This document shows, one piece after another, positions 1 through 10,003 of a stretch of DNA of 64,000 nucleotides. The stretch lies in assembly GCF_001486585.1 (NCBI RefSeq), contig NZ_LN909043.1:373361-437360 (forward strand). The letters are read 5' to 3'. The position numbers were made by a program, and so were the translations under genes. The stretch comes from Paenibacillus senegalimassiliensis. GTDB lineage: Bacteria > Bacillota > Bacilli > Paenibacillales > Paenibacillaceae. Under the pieces are notes generated by a model. It had not been told where the DNA came from. It searched no databases and saw only the letters and a list, made by a program, of their open reading frames with translations. How positions within the stretch are numbered: the stretch's first letter is position 1; each line of letters opens with the position of its first letter.

Positions 1-663
1 GAGACCGAGGAATCACTGGCTCGCCGGCATGTGGAGGCGAAGCTGGCTGAGGATGCTACATATATGGATAAATTGCTGCAAGCTGCCATGGGCCGGCCCT
101 TCTCGGAGCAAACTTTGCTTGCTCTTGATCAATTGGCCTATGTGAATCAGGGAGAAGTTGACGAAGCGCTGACCCACTGGTTGAGTGAGACGGAACTTCA
201 TCCTATGCTGCAATATCGAGTGCTGCAAACACTGCGTCGCCGGGGTTATACAGGAACGGTGTCATTTTTTCGCGGCGGTGAGTGGGTTGAGGTGGAGGCC
301 GAGGCGGTACCGCTCAAGCCCGAGGACTTTCCTGCAGCAGTACAAGCTGTGCTGGAGCGCGTGGGACAGCAGACGCAAGTACATGATCCCACTTTGTTCT
401 ATTTTGCTCAGGAATTATGGCTGCAATTAGTGATGGCACTATACGGTACGGCGGATTACCGCTCATTGCTGGGCGATGAGGACGCGGTGCTTGATGTTTG
501 GGCTGCTGCCCTGCATCAAATGGTCGCTAATAGCTTGCCTGGTGGGAAGACGGAGGAAGAAATCCGTTCGCTCTATGGCATTACTGATGAATTGCGGCTC
601 CGTTACGAGCAGGTCTGCCGGACGTTTGGTAAGTTTATGTCATCGAGCCAAATCAGGAATTAA
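1..663 (+). CDS. Conserved protein of unknown function, 3' part
   Basis: The reading frame is open to the window edge, so only the C-terminal ~220 residues are visible. A GTG at 31 is in frame, but codons before it are also open, so the true start probably lies outside. The visible part is mostly helical and acidic, with no signal peptide, membrane segment or catalytic motif that I recognise. Helical pairs around residues 20-70 could belong to a TPR-like repeat protein, which would fit a gene just before tig; this is a guess. The gene ends at 663 and tig has its own promoter after it. Confidence 0.6.
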   Translation, partial: ETEESLARRHVEAKLAEDATYMDKLLQAAMGRPFSEQTLLALDQLAYVNQGEVDEALTHWLSETELHPMLQYRVLQTLRRRGYTGTVSFFRGGEWVEVEAEAVPLKPEDFPAAVQAVLERVGQQTQVHDPTLFYFAQELWLQLVMALYGTADYRSLLGDEDAVLDVWAAALHQMVANSLPGGKTEEEIRSLYGITDELRLRYEQVCRTFGKFMSSSQIRN

Positions 664-685
664 TAACCCGCATTTAAGCCTGCTC

Positions 686-714
686 TTGTAAAAAAACTTA
701 TTGTTGTTTATAAT
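686..714 (+). promoter_or_regulatory. Sigma-A-type promoter of tig
   Basis: TTGTAA (686-691) and a perfect TATAAT (709-714) are separated by 17 bp. Transcription would start near 721, leaving a leader of about 115 nt before the tig start codon. Confidence 0.65.
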
Positions 715-834
715 ATAGTGGTTATTCTGAACGTGCTCATAGAGACAGCTATACTGATTCCTGATAGCTGCTTTATTCGCGATTCGGGCTCAGTATTTTA
801 AAGTATATGTGAAATTTGGAGGGGAAGGCATAAA

Positions 835-2277
835 ATGAAAGCAACTTGGGAAAAAATAGAGAAGAACCTCGGCGTTCTCGAGGTCGAAGTGGATGCGGAA
901 CGTGTATCCGCAGCACTGGATAAAGCTTTTCAAAAAGTAGTTAAAAAAGCAAGCGTACCTGGATTCCGTAAAGGGAAAGTGCCTCGGGCCATCTTTGAAG
1001 CTCGTTACGGCGTGGAAAGCTTGTATCAAGATGCAATCGACATTTTGTTGCCTGAAGCTTACAGCGAAGCGATTGATCAAACGGATATCTTCCCTGTGGA
1101 TCGTCCAGAAGTGGACGTTGAGCAATTTGCTAAAGGACAAGCATTCAAATTCAAAGCTACAATCACTGTAAAGCCTGAAGTGAAGCTTGGCGAATACAAG
1201 GGCGTAGAAGTACCCGCTGTTAACGTTGAAGTGAGCGAAGAAGAGCTTGCTGAGGAACTGGAACGCCTGCAACAACGCCATGCTGAACTCGTTGTCATCG
1301 ATGAGGAAGCTGCTCAAAATGGCGATACAGTTGTTATCGACTTTGACGGTTCTATCGACGGCGTGCCTTTCGAAGGCGGCAAAGCGGAGCGTCACTCTTT
1401 GGAACTGGGAAGCAATGCCTTTATTCCTGGCTTCGAAGAACAATTGGTTGGACTGGCTACCGGCGACTTCAAGGACGTAACGGTAACCTTCCCAGAGACC
1501 TACCATGCGGAAGAACTGGCTGGCAAAGAAGCAGTGTTCCAAGTGAAATTGCATGAAATCAAACGCAAACAGCTTCCTGAGCTGGATGATGAATTTGCCA
1601 AAGATGTTAGCGAATTCGATACCTTGGACGAGTTCAAGGAAGATTTGAAGAGCCAACTGAGCAAACGCAAAGAGCAAGAAGGTAAAGCAACTCGTGAATC
1701 CGCTCTGGTAGACAAGATTGGTGAAAGCGTAGAAGTCGAAATTCCTGAAGCCATGATCAAAGGCGAAGTGGACAATATGGTCCGCGATTTCGACAACCGT
1801 CTTCGTTCCCAAGGGATGAACATGGACATGTTCCTGGGCTTCTCCGGTCAAACGGTGGATGACCTTAGAACACAAATGCAAGGTGACGCTGAGAAGCGCG
1901 TTCGTAATAACCTGGCATTGGAGCAAATTGCCAAAGCCGAGAAGATTGAAGTTACTCAAGATGAAGTTAACAAAGAACTTAACGATATGGCGGAAGCTTA
2001 CAAGCGTTCCCCAGAAGAAATTCGTAACATCCTTGCAGCCAATGGTTCGCTTAGCGGGTTGAACGAAGAAATTTTGATCCGCAAGACGATCGATTTCTTG
2101 CTGGAGAACAGCAAGGAAGTTCCTGCTGAGAAAGAAGAAGCACCTAAGGCAAAGGCAGACAAGGAAGCAAAAGCAGAAAAAGAAGCAAAACCGGCAGCCA
2201 AGAAAACGACGAAGAAAACGGCCAAGGCGGCAGATGCTGACAAAAAAGAAGCGGAAGCAGCCGAAGATAAAGAATAA
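835..2277 (+). CDS. tig: Trigger factor (ribosome-associated chaperone and prolyl isomerase)
   Basis: Binds near the ribosome exit tunnel and helps nascent chains fold. The N-terminal ribosome-binding domain carries the signature GFRKGKVPR (about residues 42-50). The FKBP-type isomerase domain follows (about 155-245, with GDTVVIDFDG and FIPGFEEQLVG), then the C-terminal helical chaperone domain. The start ATG is preceded by GGAGGGGAAGG at 818-828. At 480 residues the protein is longer than the usual ~430, because the last ~50 residues form a lysine/alanine/glutamate-rich tail with AKK and KKT repeats. It precedes clpP-clpX, as in Bacillus and many other bacteria. Family identity is certain; the role of the tail is unknown. 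Confidence 0.97.
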   Translation: MKATWEKIEKNLGVLEVEVDAERVSAALDKAFQKVVKKASVPGFRKGKVPRAIFEARYGVESLYQDAIDILLPEAYSEAIDQTDIFPVDRPEVDVEQFAKGQAFKFKATITVKPEVKLGEYKGVEVPAVNVEVSEEELAEELERLQQRHAELVVIDEEAAQNGDTVVIDFDGSIDGVPFEGGKAERHSLELGSNAFIPGFEEQLVGLATGDFKDVTVTFPETYHAEELAGKEAVFQVKLHEIKRKQLPELDDEFAKDVSEFDTLDEFKEDLKSQLSKRKEQEGKATRESALVDKIGESVEVEIPEAMIKGEVDNMVRDFDNRLRSQGMNMDMFLGFSGQTVDDLRTQMQGDAEKRVRNNLALEQIAKAEKIEVTQDEVNKELNDMAEAYKRSPEEIRNILAANGSLSGLNEEILIRKTIDFLLENSKEVPAEKEEAPKAKADKEAKAEKEAKPAAKKTTKKTAKAADADKKEAEAAEDKE

Positions 2278-2328
2278 TGAGTCATTATCCTTTCAACGGG
2301 AGCTTCGCCTGAATACATCATTACAGTT

Positions 2329-2363
2329 AGGGCACGTATACTCAAATGCGTGCCTTAATTTTT
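2329..2363 (+). terminator. Probable terminator after tig
   Basis: GGCACG (2331-2336) pairs with CGTGCC (2349-2354) around a 12-nt loop, followed by TTAATTTTT. The stem is short, so this is a moderate terminator at best. Confidence 0.5.
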
Positions 2364-2456
2364 CACCTTTTAGCGATACATATATTTCCATTTAGCGAGT
2401 ACAAGCCTTCGGTTATATAATATGTGGAGGCAAACATAAACTGTATGGTGTGAAAA

Positions 2457-2485
2457 ATGACATGACGCTTTGAACATGGTAGAAT
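2457..2485 (+). promoter_or_regulatory. Candidate promoter of clpP
   Basis: ATGACA (2457-2462) and TAGAAT (2480-2485) are 17 bp apart and lie about 50 bp before the clpP start. A second TATAAT at 2416-2421 has no good -35 element. I see no clear CtsR operator (GGTCAAA direct repeat). Confidence 0.4.
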
Positions 2486-2532
2486 GTTTCTGTAAGCGCA
2501 AGGGAAACTGAAAAGGAAAAGAGGTTGGTCGC

Positions 2533-3123
2533 ATGAGTCTGGTACCTATGGTCGTAGAACAGACGAGTCGTGGAGAGCGTTCTTACGACATCTATTCGAG
2601 ACTCCTTAAAGATCGCATTATTTTTCTCAGTAACGCAATTGATGATGAAGTTGCCAATCTCGTGATTGCTCAACTGTTGTTCTTGGCAGCGGAGGACCCT
2701 GAGAAAGACATTCACCTGTACATCAATTCTCCGGGTGGTTCCGTGACTGCGGGGATGGGTATATATGATACAATGCAATTCATCAAGCCCGATGTGTCCA
2801 CCATTTGTGTGGGAATGGCGGCGAGTATGGGATCTTTGCTGCTAACAGCGGGGGCTCCAGGAAAACGCTTCGCACTTCCTAACAGCGAAGTTATGATCCA
2901 TCAACCGCTTGGCGGGGTGCGCGGTCAGGCTGCGGATATCAAAATCCATGCCGACTGGATCATTAAGACGAAGGAAAAATTAAACCAAATCTATGTGGAT
3001 CGTACGGGTCAACCCCTTGAAAAGATCGAGCGCGACACGGACCGCGACTTTTTCATGAGCGCGGAAGAGGCTGCTGCTTACGGGATTATCGACCGGGTCA
3101 TCAACAAGCCCACTAATTTGTAA
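2533..3123 (+). CDS. clpP: ATP-dependent Clp protease proteolytic subunit ClpP
   Basis: Serine peptidase that forms a tetradecameric chamber and degrades substrates unfolded by ClpX or other Clp ATPases. The catalytic serine lies in [11 protein letters not shown] (about residue 98), the histidine in VMIHQPLGG (about 123) and the aspartate near [11 protein letters not shown]. The length of 196 is typical. The N-terminus ([19 protein letters not shown]) matches the short propeptide and axial-loop region of ClpP. clpX follows 12 bp downstream, so the two are probably cotranscribed, which fits their complex. Confidence 0.98.
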   Translation: MSLVPMVVEQTSRGERSYDIYSRLLKDRIIFLSNAIDDEVANLVIAQLLFLAAEDPEKDIHLYINSPGGSVTAGMGIYDTMQFIKPDVSTICVGMAASMGSLLLTAGAPGKRFALPNSEVMIHQPLGGVRGQAADIKIHADWIIKTKEKLNQIYVDRTGQPLEKIERDTDRDFFMSAEEAAAYGIIDRVINKPTNL

Positions 3124-3135
3124 AGGGGTGTTTAC

Positions 3136-4398
3136 ATGTTTAAGTTTAACGACGAAAAAGGTCAACTCAAATGCTCATTCTGCGGCAAATCGCAGGAGCA
3201 GGTTCGCAAGCTTGTAGCAGGACCGGGCGTTTATATATGTGATGAATGCATCGAGTTGTGCACCGAAATTGTGGAGGAAGAACTTGGCCATGAGGAAGAG
3301 CTGGACCTCAAGGAAATTCCAAAACCAAAGGAAATTCGTGACATTCTGGACCAATATGTTATCGGTCAAGAACAAGCCAAGAAATCGTTGTCCGTTGCTG
3401 TATATAACCACTACAAACGGGTAAATACGCAAAGCAAGATTGAAGACGTCGAGCTGCAGAAGAGTAACATTCTGTTGCTTGGGCCAACAGGTTCCGGTAA
3501 GACGTTGCTGGCCCAAACCATGGCCAAAATTTTGAATGTACCGTTCGCCATCGCTGACGCTACCTCTTTGACGGAGGCTGGTTATGTCGGTGAGGACGTA
3601 GAGAATATTTTGCTCAAGCTGATTCAAGCCGCCGATTACGATGTAGAGAAGGCGGAACGCGGCATCATTTATATCGATGAAATCGATAAGGTTGCGCGCA
3701 AGTCAGAGAACCCTTCAATTACTCGTGATGTATCCGGGGAAGGGGTTCAGCAGGCCCTGCTGAAAATTCTGGAGGGGACGGTTGCTTCTGTACCGCCACA
3801 AGGTGGACGTAAGCATCCTCATCAAGAATTTATCCAAATCGATACGACCAACATCTTGTTCATTTGCGGCGGTGCCTTTGATGGTCTGGAGCAAATGATC
3901 AAACGCCGGATCGGTAAGAAGGTTATCGGCTTTAACGCAGTCAGTGATGGACAAAAAGAGCTCAAACCGGGTGAATACTTGTCCATGGTGTTGCCAGAGG
4001 ACTTGCTCAAATTCGGCTTGATTCCCGAATTCGTAGGCCGTCTGCCAGTCATTTCGACCTTGGAGCCGCTTGATGAGTTGACGCTGGTTCGTATTCTGTC
4101 CGAGCCGAAGAATGCGCTAGTCAAGCAGTATCAGAAGCTGCTTGAGCTGGATAACGTTAGTCTGCAATTCGAACCGAAGGCGCTTGAGGCAATCGCTCAA
4201 GAAGCGATCAAGCGGAATACGGGTGCGCGTGGACTTCGTGCCATCATCGAAGGCATTATGCTGGACGTGATGTATGAAGTACCATCCCGCGACGATGTGA
4301 CGGACTGCGTGATTACTGAACAAGTCGTGCAGGAGAAGGCGATACCTGAATTAAGCGCCACGACCAAGAAGAACAAAAAACAAGAAGAAAGCGCGTAA
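3136..4398 (+). CDS. clpX: ATP-dependent Clp protease ATP-binding subunit ClpX
   Basis: AAA+ hexameric unfoldase that recognises tagged proteins and threads them into ClpP. An N-terminal C4 zinc-binding domain is visible (CSFCGK near residue 15 and CDEC near 36). The Walker A motif is GPTGSGKT (about 117-124), Walker B is IIYIDEIDK, and the ClpP-docking IGF-type loop appears as [10 protein letters not shown] (about 264). The C-terminal small AAA domain is complete. The length of 420 is normal. It lies 12 bp after clpP. Confidence 0.98.
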   Translation: MFKFNDEKGQLKCSFCGKSQEQVRKLVAGPGVYICDECIELCTEIVEEELGHEEELDLKEIPKPKEIRDILDQYVIGQEQAKKSLSVAVYNHYKRVNTQSKIEDVELQKSNILLLGPTGSGKTLLAQTMAKILNVPFAIADATSLTEAGYVGEDVENILLKLIQAADYDVEKAERGIIYIDEIDKVARKSENPSITRDVSGEGVQQALLKILEGTVASVPPQGGRKHPHQEFIQIDTTNILFICGGAFDGLEQMIKRRIGKKVIGFNAVSDGQKELKPGEYLSMVLPEDLLKFGLIPEFVGRLPVISTLEPLDELTLVRILSEPKNALVKQYQKLLELDNVSLQFEPKALEAIAQEAIKRNTGARGLRAIIEGIMLDVMYEVPSRDDVTDCVITEQVVQEKAIPELSATTKKNKKQEESA

Positions 4399-4417
4399 GC
4401 TAGTCGCGTAAAATAAA

Positions 4418-4500
4418 GACCGGGGTCTCCACCTTTGCGCTTGATGTGCCTGCCAAGGCTCTTCGCAGGGGTGGAGCTTGGTCGTTATGGGAGAGACCGA
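4418..4500 (+). promoter_or_regulatory. Structured leader before ispG with alternative hairpins
   Basis: A long hairpin can form from GACC (4418-4421) with GGTC (4480-4483), CTCCACC (4427-4433) with GGTGGAG (4470-4476), and CCTGC (4449-4453) with GCAGG (4465-4469). A competing hairpin pairs TTGGTC (4478-4483) with GACCGA (4495-4500) and puts the ispG Shine-Dalgarno GGGAG in its loop. No T-run follows, so this is not an ordinary terminator. Function is inferred only from base pairing. Confidence 0.4.
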
Positions 4501-4503
4501 AGA

Positions 4504-5625
4504 ATGACATTCTTGAGACAAGATACGCGGCCGGTCAAGGTTGGTAATCTGACGATTGGCGGCAGCAACGAAGTGATCATCCAGAGTATGTGTACGACGA
4601 AGACGGCCGATGTGGCTGCTACGGTCGCGGAAATCCTCCGCTTGGAGGAGGCCGGCTGCCAATTGGTACGCGTGACGGTGAACAATGAAGAAGCGGCTGC
4701 GGCGATCAAGGAAATCAAGAAACAAATTCATATCCCCCTTGTTGCCGATATTCATTTTAATTATAAGCTGGCGTTGTTAGCTATTGAGAACGGCATCGAT
4801 AAGGTACGGATTAATCCTGGGAATATTGGGCGCCGTGAGAAGGTCGAGGCTGTGGTTAAGGCCTGTAAGGAGCGGGGAATTCCGATTCGTATCGGTGTAA
4901 ATGCCGGCTCCCTTGAGAACCATTTGTTAGAGAAATACGGATTCCCTACTCCTGAAGCTATGGTGGAAAGCGCTTTGTTCCATATCGGGATTTTGGAGGA
5001 ACTGGACTTCCACGACATCATTGTCTCCTTGAAGGCTTCTGATGTGCCCATGGCTATCGCAGCTTATTCCAAGGCGGCAGAGGTTATTCCTTATCCGCTT
5101 CATCTGGGTATTACAGAAGCTGGCACTCTCTTCTCAGGCACGGTGAAGAGCGCTGCGGGTATCGGAGCATTGCTATCTCAAGGTATTGGCTCGACGCTAC
5201 GGATATCCTTAAGCGCTGACCCTGTTGAGGAGGTCAAGGTTGCTCGTGAGATGCTTAAGACCTTTGGGCTTATTACGAACGCGGCGACATTAGTATCTTG
5301 CCCCACCTGTGGGCGGCTGGATATTGACCTGTTCTCCATCGCCAATGAGGTGGAGGATTACATCGCCAATTTGAAGGTGCCAATTAAGGTGTCTGTCCTG
5401 GGATGCGCCGTAAATGGTCCGGGCGAAGCGCGCGAAGCTGACATTGGAATTGCCGGCGCTCGTGGGGAAGGGTTACTATTCCGGTATGGGCAGATGATTC
5501 GTAAGGTGCCTGAAGAAGAACTGTTGAATGAATTGAAGAAGGAAATTGATCATATTGTGGAGGTCTTCGAGGCGACGGGAGAAATTCCTGGACGCAAAGA
5601 ACACCGTACCCACGCCAATCCGTAA
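4504..5625 (+). CDS. ispG: 4-hydroxy-3-methylbut-2-enyl diphosphate synthase (flavodoxin/ferredoxin), IspG
   Basis: Converts MEcPP to HMBPP, the penultimate step of the MEP isoprenoid pathway, using a [4Fe-4S] cluster. The cluster ligands appear in [11 protein letters not shown] (about residues 264-275) and in [11 protein letters not shown]. The N-terminal TIM-barrel region contains [11 protein letters not shown] and [10 protein letters not shown]. The ATG at 4504 follows GGGAG at 4489-4493 and gives 373 residues, close to the family norm. A longer in-frame TTG at 4435 would add an unrelated N-terminus and lacks a ribosome binding site. Its position between clpX and lonB is unusual compared with B. 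subtilis. Confidence 0.95.
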   Translation: MTFLRQDTRPVKVGNLTIGGSNEVIIQSMCTTKTADVAATVAEILRLEEAGCQLVRVTVNNEEAAAAIKEIKKQIHIPLVADIHFNYKLALLAIENGIDKVRINPGNIGRREKVEAVVKACKERGIPIRIGVNAGSLENHLLEKYGFPTPEAMVESALFHIGILEELDFHDIIVSLKASDVPMAIAAYSKAAEVIPYPLHLGITEAGTLFSGTVKSAAGIGALLSQGIGSTLRISLSADPVEEVKVAREMLKTFGLITNAATLVSCPTCGRLDIDLFSIANEVEDYIANLKVPIKVSVLGCAVNGPGEAREADIGIAGARGEGLLFRYGQMIRKVPEEELLNELKKEIDHIVEVFEATGEIPGRKEHRTHANP

Positions 5626-5639
5626 TCATTCAATATCTA

Positions 5640-5678
5640 CCGTCTGTGGCCTTTCCAAAGGCTATAGACGGTTTTTTT
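5640..5678 (+). terminator. Rho-independent terminator after ispG
   Basis: CCGTCTGTGGCC (5640-5651) pairs, with two G-U pairs, with GGCTATAGACGG (5660-5671), followed by seven T residues (5672-5678). Confidence 0.85.
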
Positions 5679-5751
5679 GTATCTTGTTTGATGATGGAGG
5701 GAAAAGGCTATACTACCAAGTAACAGTCAAAGTGTGGGAGGCCTAACGAAT

Positions 5752-7470
5752 ATGGAGCTAAATGTCATTCTGATCGCCGTTCAGATGTTTTTTGCGGTTG
5801 TCATTGGTATGTATTTCTGGAATCAATTGCGTAGCCAGAAAGGGAACCGTGTGGCGATAGATAGGGAGTCGCGTAAAGAAATGGAGAAGCTGCGCAAGCT
5901 GCGGGCTGTATCGCTGACCAAACCGCTCGCAGAACGTACGCGTCCAGCTACGATGGATGATATCGTTGGGCAAAAGGATGGATTACGAGCTTTGAAGGCG
6001 GCCTTATGCAGTGCCAATCCCCAGCATGTGATTATTTATGGACCACCTGGCGTGGGGAAGACCGCGGCTGCCCGAGTGGTGATGGAGGAAGCGAAGAAGA
6101 ATCCCGTGTCTCCGTTCAAGTCTAACGCCAAGTTCACAGAAATTGATGCCACGATTGCCCGGTTTGATGAACGGGGGATTGCTGACCCGCTCATTGGGTC
6201 GGTGCATGATCCCATCTATCAAGGCGCAGGTGCCATGGGGATTGCGGGCGTTCCGCAGCCCAAACCCGGGGCGGTTACTAAGGCGCATGGCGGCATTTTA
6301 TTTATTGATGAGATCGGTGAGCTGCATACGACTCAGATGAATAAGCTGCTTAAAGTGCTGGAGGACCGCAAGGTGTATTTAGAGAGTGCTTATTATAACT
6401 CGGAGGATACGGGGACACCTGCCTATATTCATGATATCTTCCAGAATGGCTTGCCTGCGGACTTTCGTCTGGTTGGAGCAACAACACGTTCTCCGCAGGA
6501 GATTCCTGCGGCTTTGCGCTCTCGTTGCATGGAAATATACTTCCGACCTTTGTTGCCGGAGGAGATTGCTCAAATTGCCGAAGATGCCGTTGGACGAATT
6601 GGCTTTCAGCCTTGTCCGGAGGCCGTGGAGGTTATTAAGAAATATGCCACCAATGGTCGTGAAGCCGTGAACATGGTGCAGTTGGCTGCTGGACTTGCCT
6701 TGACGGAGTCAAGAGATCACTTGTTGTCCTCAGACCTGGAATGGGTGGCGACGAGCAGCCAGTTGGCCCCTCGTCCAGACCGCAAGATTCCGGCCAGCCC
6801 AGCCGTGGGTGTCGTGAATGGACTGGCGGTATACGGGGCCAATATGGGGACCTTGCTGGAGATTGAGGCTACGGCCGTACCTGTTGACAAAGGCAAGGGC
6901 GTTTATCATATTACGGGCGTTGTGGATGAAGAGGAGATTGGGGGAGGAACTCGGACGCTGCGCCGGAAAAGTATGGCCAAGGGCTCGGTGGAGAATGTGC
7001 TTACGGTATTGCAGCGTATCGGTCTGAACCCTTCCAATTATGATTTGCATATCAACTTCCCGGGGGGAACTCCGATTGATGGTCCTTCGGCTGGCCTCGC
7101 GATTGCTACGGCAGTGGCATCGGCGATCAAGCAGATACCCGTGAACCATCAGATTGCTATGACCGGGGAACTCGGTATTCATGGCAAGGTCAAGCCAGTC
7201 GGAGGTGTCGTATCCAAGGTAGAGGCGGCGCTTCAGGCGGGAGCCTTGACTGTGCTGATTCCTAAGGACAACTGGCAGTCCTTGTTCGAAGGCTTGGAAG
7301 GCCTGCGTGTCATTCCGGTCGAGACGCTGGCAGAAGTGTTCCAGCACGTATTTGGCCCTGAGGTAGAGAAGAGCCTGGAGGTGTCTATGGGCGGAGAGCA
7401 TTTTGCTCCGGCAACGACCCCAGCATCCTTCCTGCATGCGGAGTCACCCTCGCAAGGTGGAGTGATCTAG
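5752..7470 (+). CDS. lonB: ATP-dependent protease LonB, membrane-anchored
   Basis: Lon-type protease known in Bacillus as a forespore and general protease controlled by sporulation sigma factors. The N-terminus has one membrane helix (about residues 5-23, AVQMFFAVVIGMYFW). The AAA module contains Walker A GPPGVGKT (about 97-104) and Walker B ILFIDEIGE. The C-terminal Lon peptidase domain has the serine in DGPSAG (about 446) and the lysine in GGVVSKVEAA (about 489), forming the Ser-Lys dyad. The ATG at 5752 is chosen because the upstream in-frame GTG at 5734 overlaps the Shine-Dalgarno GGGAGG; this gives 572 residues. lonA follows, as in B. subtilis. Confidence 0.95.
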   Translation: MELNVILIAVQMFFAVVIGMYFWNQLRSQKGNRVAIDRESRKEMEKLRKLRAVSLTKPLAERTRPATMDDIVGQKDGLRALKAALCSANPQHVIIYGPPGVGKTAAARVVMEEAKKNPVSPFKSNAKFTEIDATIARFDERGIADPLIGSVHDPIYQGAGAMGIAGVPQPKPGAVTKAHGGILFIDEIGELHTTQMNKLLKVLEDRKVYLESAYYNSEDTGTPAYIHDIFQNGLPADFRLVGATTRSPQEIPAALRSRCMEIYFRPLLPEEIAQIAEDAVGRIGFQPCPEAVEVIKKYATNGREAVNMVQLAAGLALTESRDHLLSSDLEWVATSSQLAPRPDRKIPASPAVGVVNGLAVYGANMGTLLEIEATAVPVDKGKGVYHITGVVDEEEIGGGTRTLRRKSMAKGSVENVLTVLQRIGLNPSNYDLHINFPGGTPIDGPSAGLAIATAVASAIKQIPVNHQIAMTGELGIHGKVKPVGGVVSKVEAALQAGALTVLIPKDNWQSLFEGLEGLRVIPVETLAEVFQHVFGPEVEKSLEVSMGGEHFAPATTPASFLHAESPSQGGVI

Positions 7471-7510
7471 TCCAAGTCGATGAACGATAAGCTGCATCAA
7501 AGTGAGATAA

Positions 7511-7554
7511 CGGGGAGGGGTTGCCTTGGGCAGCCGCTCCTCGTTGGTGTTTTT
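7511..7554 (+). terminator. Possible weak terminator between lonB and lonA
   Basis: CGGGGAGGGGTTGCC (7511-7525) pairs imperfectly with GGCAGCCGCTCCTCG (7529-7543), and TTTTT follows after GTTGGTG. The distance to the T-run makes it weak. Confidence 0.4.
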
Positions 7555-7563
7555 ATGGAACAT

Positions 7564-7578
7564 TTGCTAAAATAGCAA
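7564..7578. promoter_or_regulatory. Palindrome upstream of lonA, possible operator
   Basis: TTGCTA-AAA-TAGCAA forms a perfect inverted repeat 34 bp before the lonA start codon. It matches neither the CIRCE element nor a CtsR box as I know them. Confidence 0.3.
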
Positions 7579-7612
7579 TGATATCTACTGAGAACGTTTG
7601 GGAGGTGCATAA

Positions 7613-9955
7613 GTGGTGGGACCCTATAAATCGAAGGGCCGGCGCTTTCCGCTCTTGCCACTGCGGGGCCTTCTCGTCTACCCGAGTATGGTGCTGCACT
7701 TGGACGTAGGACGGGAAAAGTCCGTAAAGGCTTTGGAAAAGGCCATGGTCGAAGATAATCTGATTCTCCTCTGTTCTCAATCCGAAGTGAACATAGAAGA
7801 ACCAAGCCAGGAAGATATATTCCGCATCGGAACCGTTGCGAAGGTGCGGCAAATGCTGAAACTGCCTAACGGCACCATCCGTGTGCTGGTCGAAGGCATG
7901 GAACGCGCTGAAATCATGGAATATTTGGATAATGAAGAATATTACGAGGTTATGGCCAAAGAGCGTCCGGAAGAGGAGAACGATGATCCGGAGGTCGATG
8001 CGCTGATGCGCACGGTGCTAACCCAGTTTGAACATTATATTAACTTGTCCAAGAAGGTGACGCCAGAGACGTTGGCAGCCGTATCCGATATTGAGGAGGC
8101 AGGCCGTCTTGCTGATGTCATTACCAGCCACCTTTCCCTCAAGATCAAGGATAAGCAAGAAATTCTGGAGACTGTCGATGTTCGTAACCGGCTGGAGAAG
8201 CTGCTCGACATCCTGAATAACGAGCGTGAAGTGCTTGAACTGGAACGCAAGATCAATCAACGTGTCAAGAAGCAAATGGAGAAAACCCAGAAGGAATACT
8301 ATTTGCGTGAACAGATGAAGGCGATCCAGAAGGAGCTTGGTGAGAAGGAAGGACGGGCTGGTGAGGCGGAGGAACTTCGAACGCAATTGGAGGAGAAGGG
8401 CCTTCCGGATAAGGTTCGGGAGAAAGTAGAGAAGGAAATTGATCGTCTGGAGAAAATGCCAGCCAGTTCTGCCGAAGGGGGCGTCATCCGCAATTACGTA
8501 GATTGGCTGCTCAGCTTGCCGTGGAGTGAGCGAACGGAAGATGATCTGGACCTGGCGAAGGCAGAGCAGGTACTTAATGAAGATCATTACGGCTTGGAGA
8601 AGCCGAAGGAACGCGTGCTGGAATATCTGGCGGTACAGAAGCTGGTCAAGAAATTGAAGGGGCCAATTCTTTGTCTGGTGGGTCCTCCAGGGGTTGGTAA
8701 AACCTCGTTGGCTCGTTCCATTGCTCGCTCGCTTGGCCGTGAGTTCGTGCGTATCTCGCTAGGCGGAGTACGTGATGAAGCCGAGATTCGCGGGCATCGC
8801 CGGACTTACGTCGGTGCCATGCCAGGACGAATTATTCAGGGCATGAAGACGGCCGGAACTTTGAATCCGGTATTCCTGTTGGACGAGATAGATAAGATGG
8901 CCTCTGATTTCCGTGGCGATCCTTCATCGGCCTTGCTTGAAGTGTTGGATCCGGAGCAAAATAATACGTTCAGCGATCACTTCGTTGAAGTGCCGTTTGA
9001 CTTATCCAACGTCATGTTTGTCACCACGGCTAATGCCGTGCACAATATTCCCCGGCCATTACTTGACCGGATGGAAATGCTGTTCATTCCCGGCTATACG
9101 GAACTGGAGAAGCTGGAAATTGCGGATCGCTATCTGTTGCCCAAGCAGAAGAAGGAGCATGGACTTGCGCCCGAGCAGCTTGAGATTGGTCAAGATGTCT
9201 TGTTGAAGGTGATTCGCGAGTATACGCGGGAATCAGGTGTGCGCAGTCTGGAGCAGCAGGTGGCAGCCCTTTGTCGTAAGGCGGCCAAGCAAATTGTATC
9301 GGCGCAGGAGAAGGAACAAATTGCTATTGCACCCGATGACGTCAAGGATTACCTGGGTACGGCCAAATTCCGTTACGGCATGGCCGAGATGGAAGATCAG
9401 ATTGGTACCGTCACTGGACTTGCCTGGACGGAAGTAGGGGGAGAGACCTTGGTCATCGAGGTGACGGTCGTTCCGGGAACAGGCAAGCTGACGTTGACCG
9501 GGAAGCTCGGCGACGTCATGAAGGAGTCGGCACAGGCGGCATTCAGCTATACCCGCTCCAAGGCAGGAGAGCTTGGCATTGCACCAGACTTCCATGAGAA
9601 GAACGATGTGCATATCCATATCCCCGAGGGGGCCATTCCTAAGGATGGTCCATCCGCAGGGATTACGATTGCTACAGCTTTGATCTCTGCGCTTACTCAT
9701 CGGCATGTCTCCAAGGAGGTTGCGATGACCGGTGAGATTACGCTGCGGGGTCGAGTGTTACCCATCGGCGGGCTTAAGGAGAAATCCCTGGCTGCTCACC
9801 GTGCGGGATACCGCAAGGTACTGTTGCCGAAGGACAACGAACGGGACCTGGGAGACATTCCGGAGAGCGTGAGGGAAGATATGGTGTTCATACCTGTGTC
9901 CCACATGGATCAGGTGTTGGAACATGCGTTAGTCGAACAGCCCAAGGTGCATTGA
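7613..9955 (+). CDS. lonA: ATP-dependent protease La (Lon), LonA
   Basis: Cytosolic hexameric AAA+ serine protease for damaged and regulatory proteins. The N-terminal LAN domain starts with [17 protein letters not shown] coiled-coil middle follows ([20 protein letters not shown]), then Walker A GPPGVGKT (about 357-364), Walker [10 protein letters not shown], and a peptidase domain with serine in DGPSAG (about 680) and lysine in [10 protein letters not shown] (about 722). The start is GTG at 7613, with GGGAGG at 7600-7605. A second GTG directly follows and cannot be excluded. The length of 780 is typical. No membrane segment is present, unlike LonB. Confidence 0.97.
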   Translation: MVGPYKSKGRRFPLLPLRGLLVYPSMVLHLDVGREKSVKALEKAMVEDNLILLCSQSEVNIEEPSQEDIFRIGTVAKVRQMLKLPNGTIRVLVEGMERAEIMEYLDNEEYYEVMAKERPEEENDDPEVDALMRTVLTQFEHYINLSKKVTPETLAAVSDIEEAGRLADVITSHLSLKIKDKQEILETVDVRNRLEKLLDILNNEREVLELERKINQRVKKQMEKTQKEYYLREQMKAIQKELGEKEGRAGEAEELRTQLEEKGLPDKVREKVEKEIDRLEKMPASSAEGGVIRNYVDWLLSLPWSERTEDDLDLAKAEQVLNEDHYGLEKPKERVLEYLAVQKLVKKLKGPILCLVGPPGVGKTSLARSIARSLGREFVRISLGGVRDEAEIRGHRRTYVGAMPGRIIQGMKTAGTLNPVFLLDEIDKMASDFRGDPSSALLEVLDPEQNNTFSDHFVEVPFDLSNVMFVTTANAVHNIPRPLLDRMEMLFIPGYTELEKLEIADRYLLPKQKKEHGLAPEQLEIGQDVLLKVIREYTRESGVRSLEQQVAALCRKAAKQIVSAQEKEQIAIAPDDVKDYLGTAKFRYGMAEMEDQIGTVTGLAWTEVGGETLVIEVTVVPGTGKLTLTGKLGDVMKESAQAAFSYTRSKAGELGIAPDFHEKNDVHIHIPEGAIPKDGPSAGITIATALISALTHRHVSKEVAMTGEITLRGRVLPIGGLKEKSLAAHRAGYRKVLLPKDNERDLGDIPESVREDMVFIPVSHMDQVLEHALVEQPKVH

Positions 9956-10003
9956 CGCACAACGCTAGAGGTTGTTTGCACGCAAGGAGAGAGGATTGAA
10001 TTG

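Noticed and set aside
790..1959. 389-codon open frame on the minus strand opposite tig
   Set aside because: It lies fully antisense to the clearly conserved trigger factor, has no ribosome binding site and its protein resembles nothing known. It arises from codon bias in tig.
6730..7437. 235-codon open frame opposite lonB
   Set aside because: Antisense to the conserved Lon peptidase domain, composition rich in Arg/His/Ser as expected for a shadow frame.
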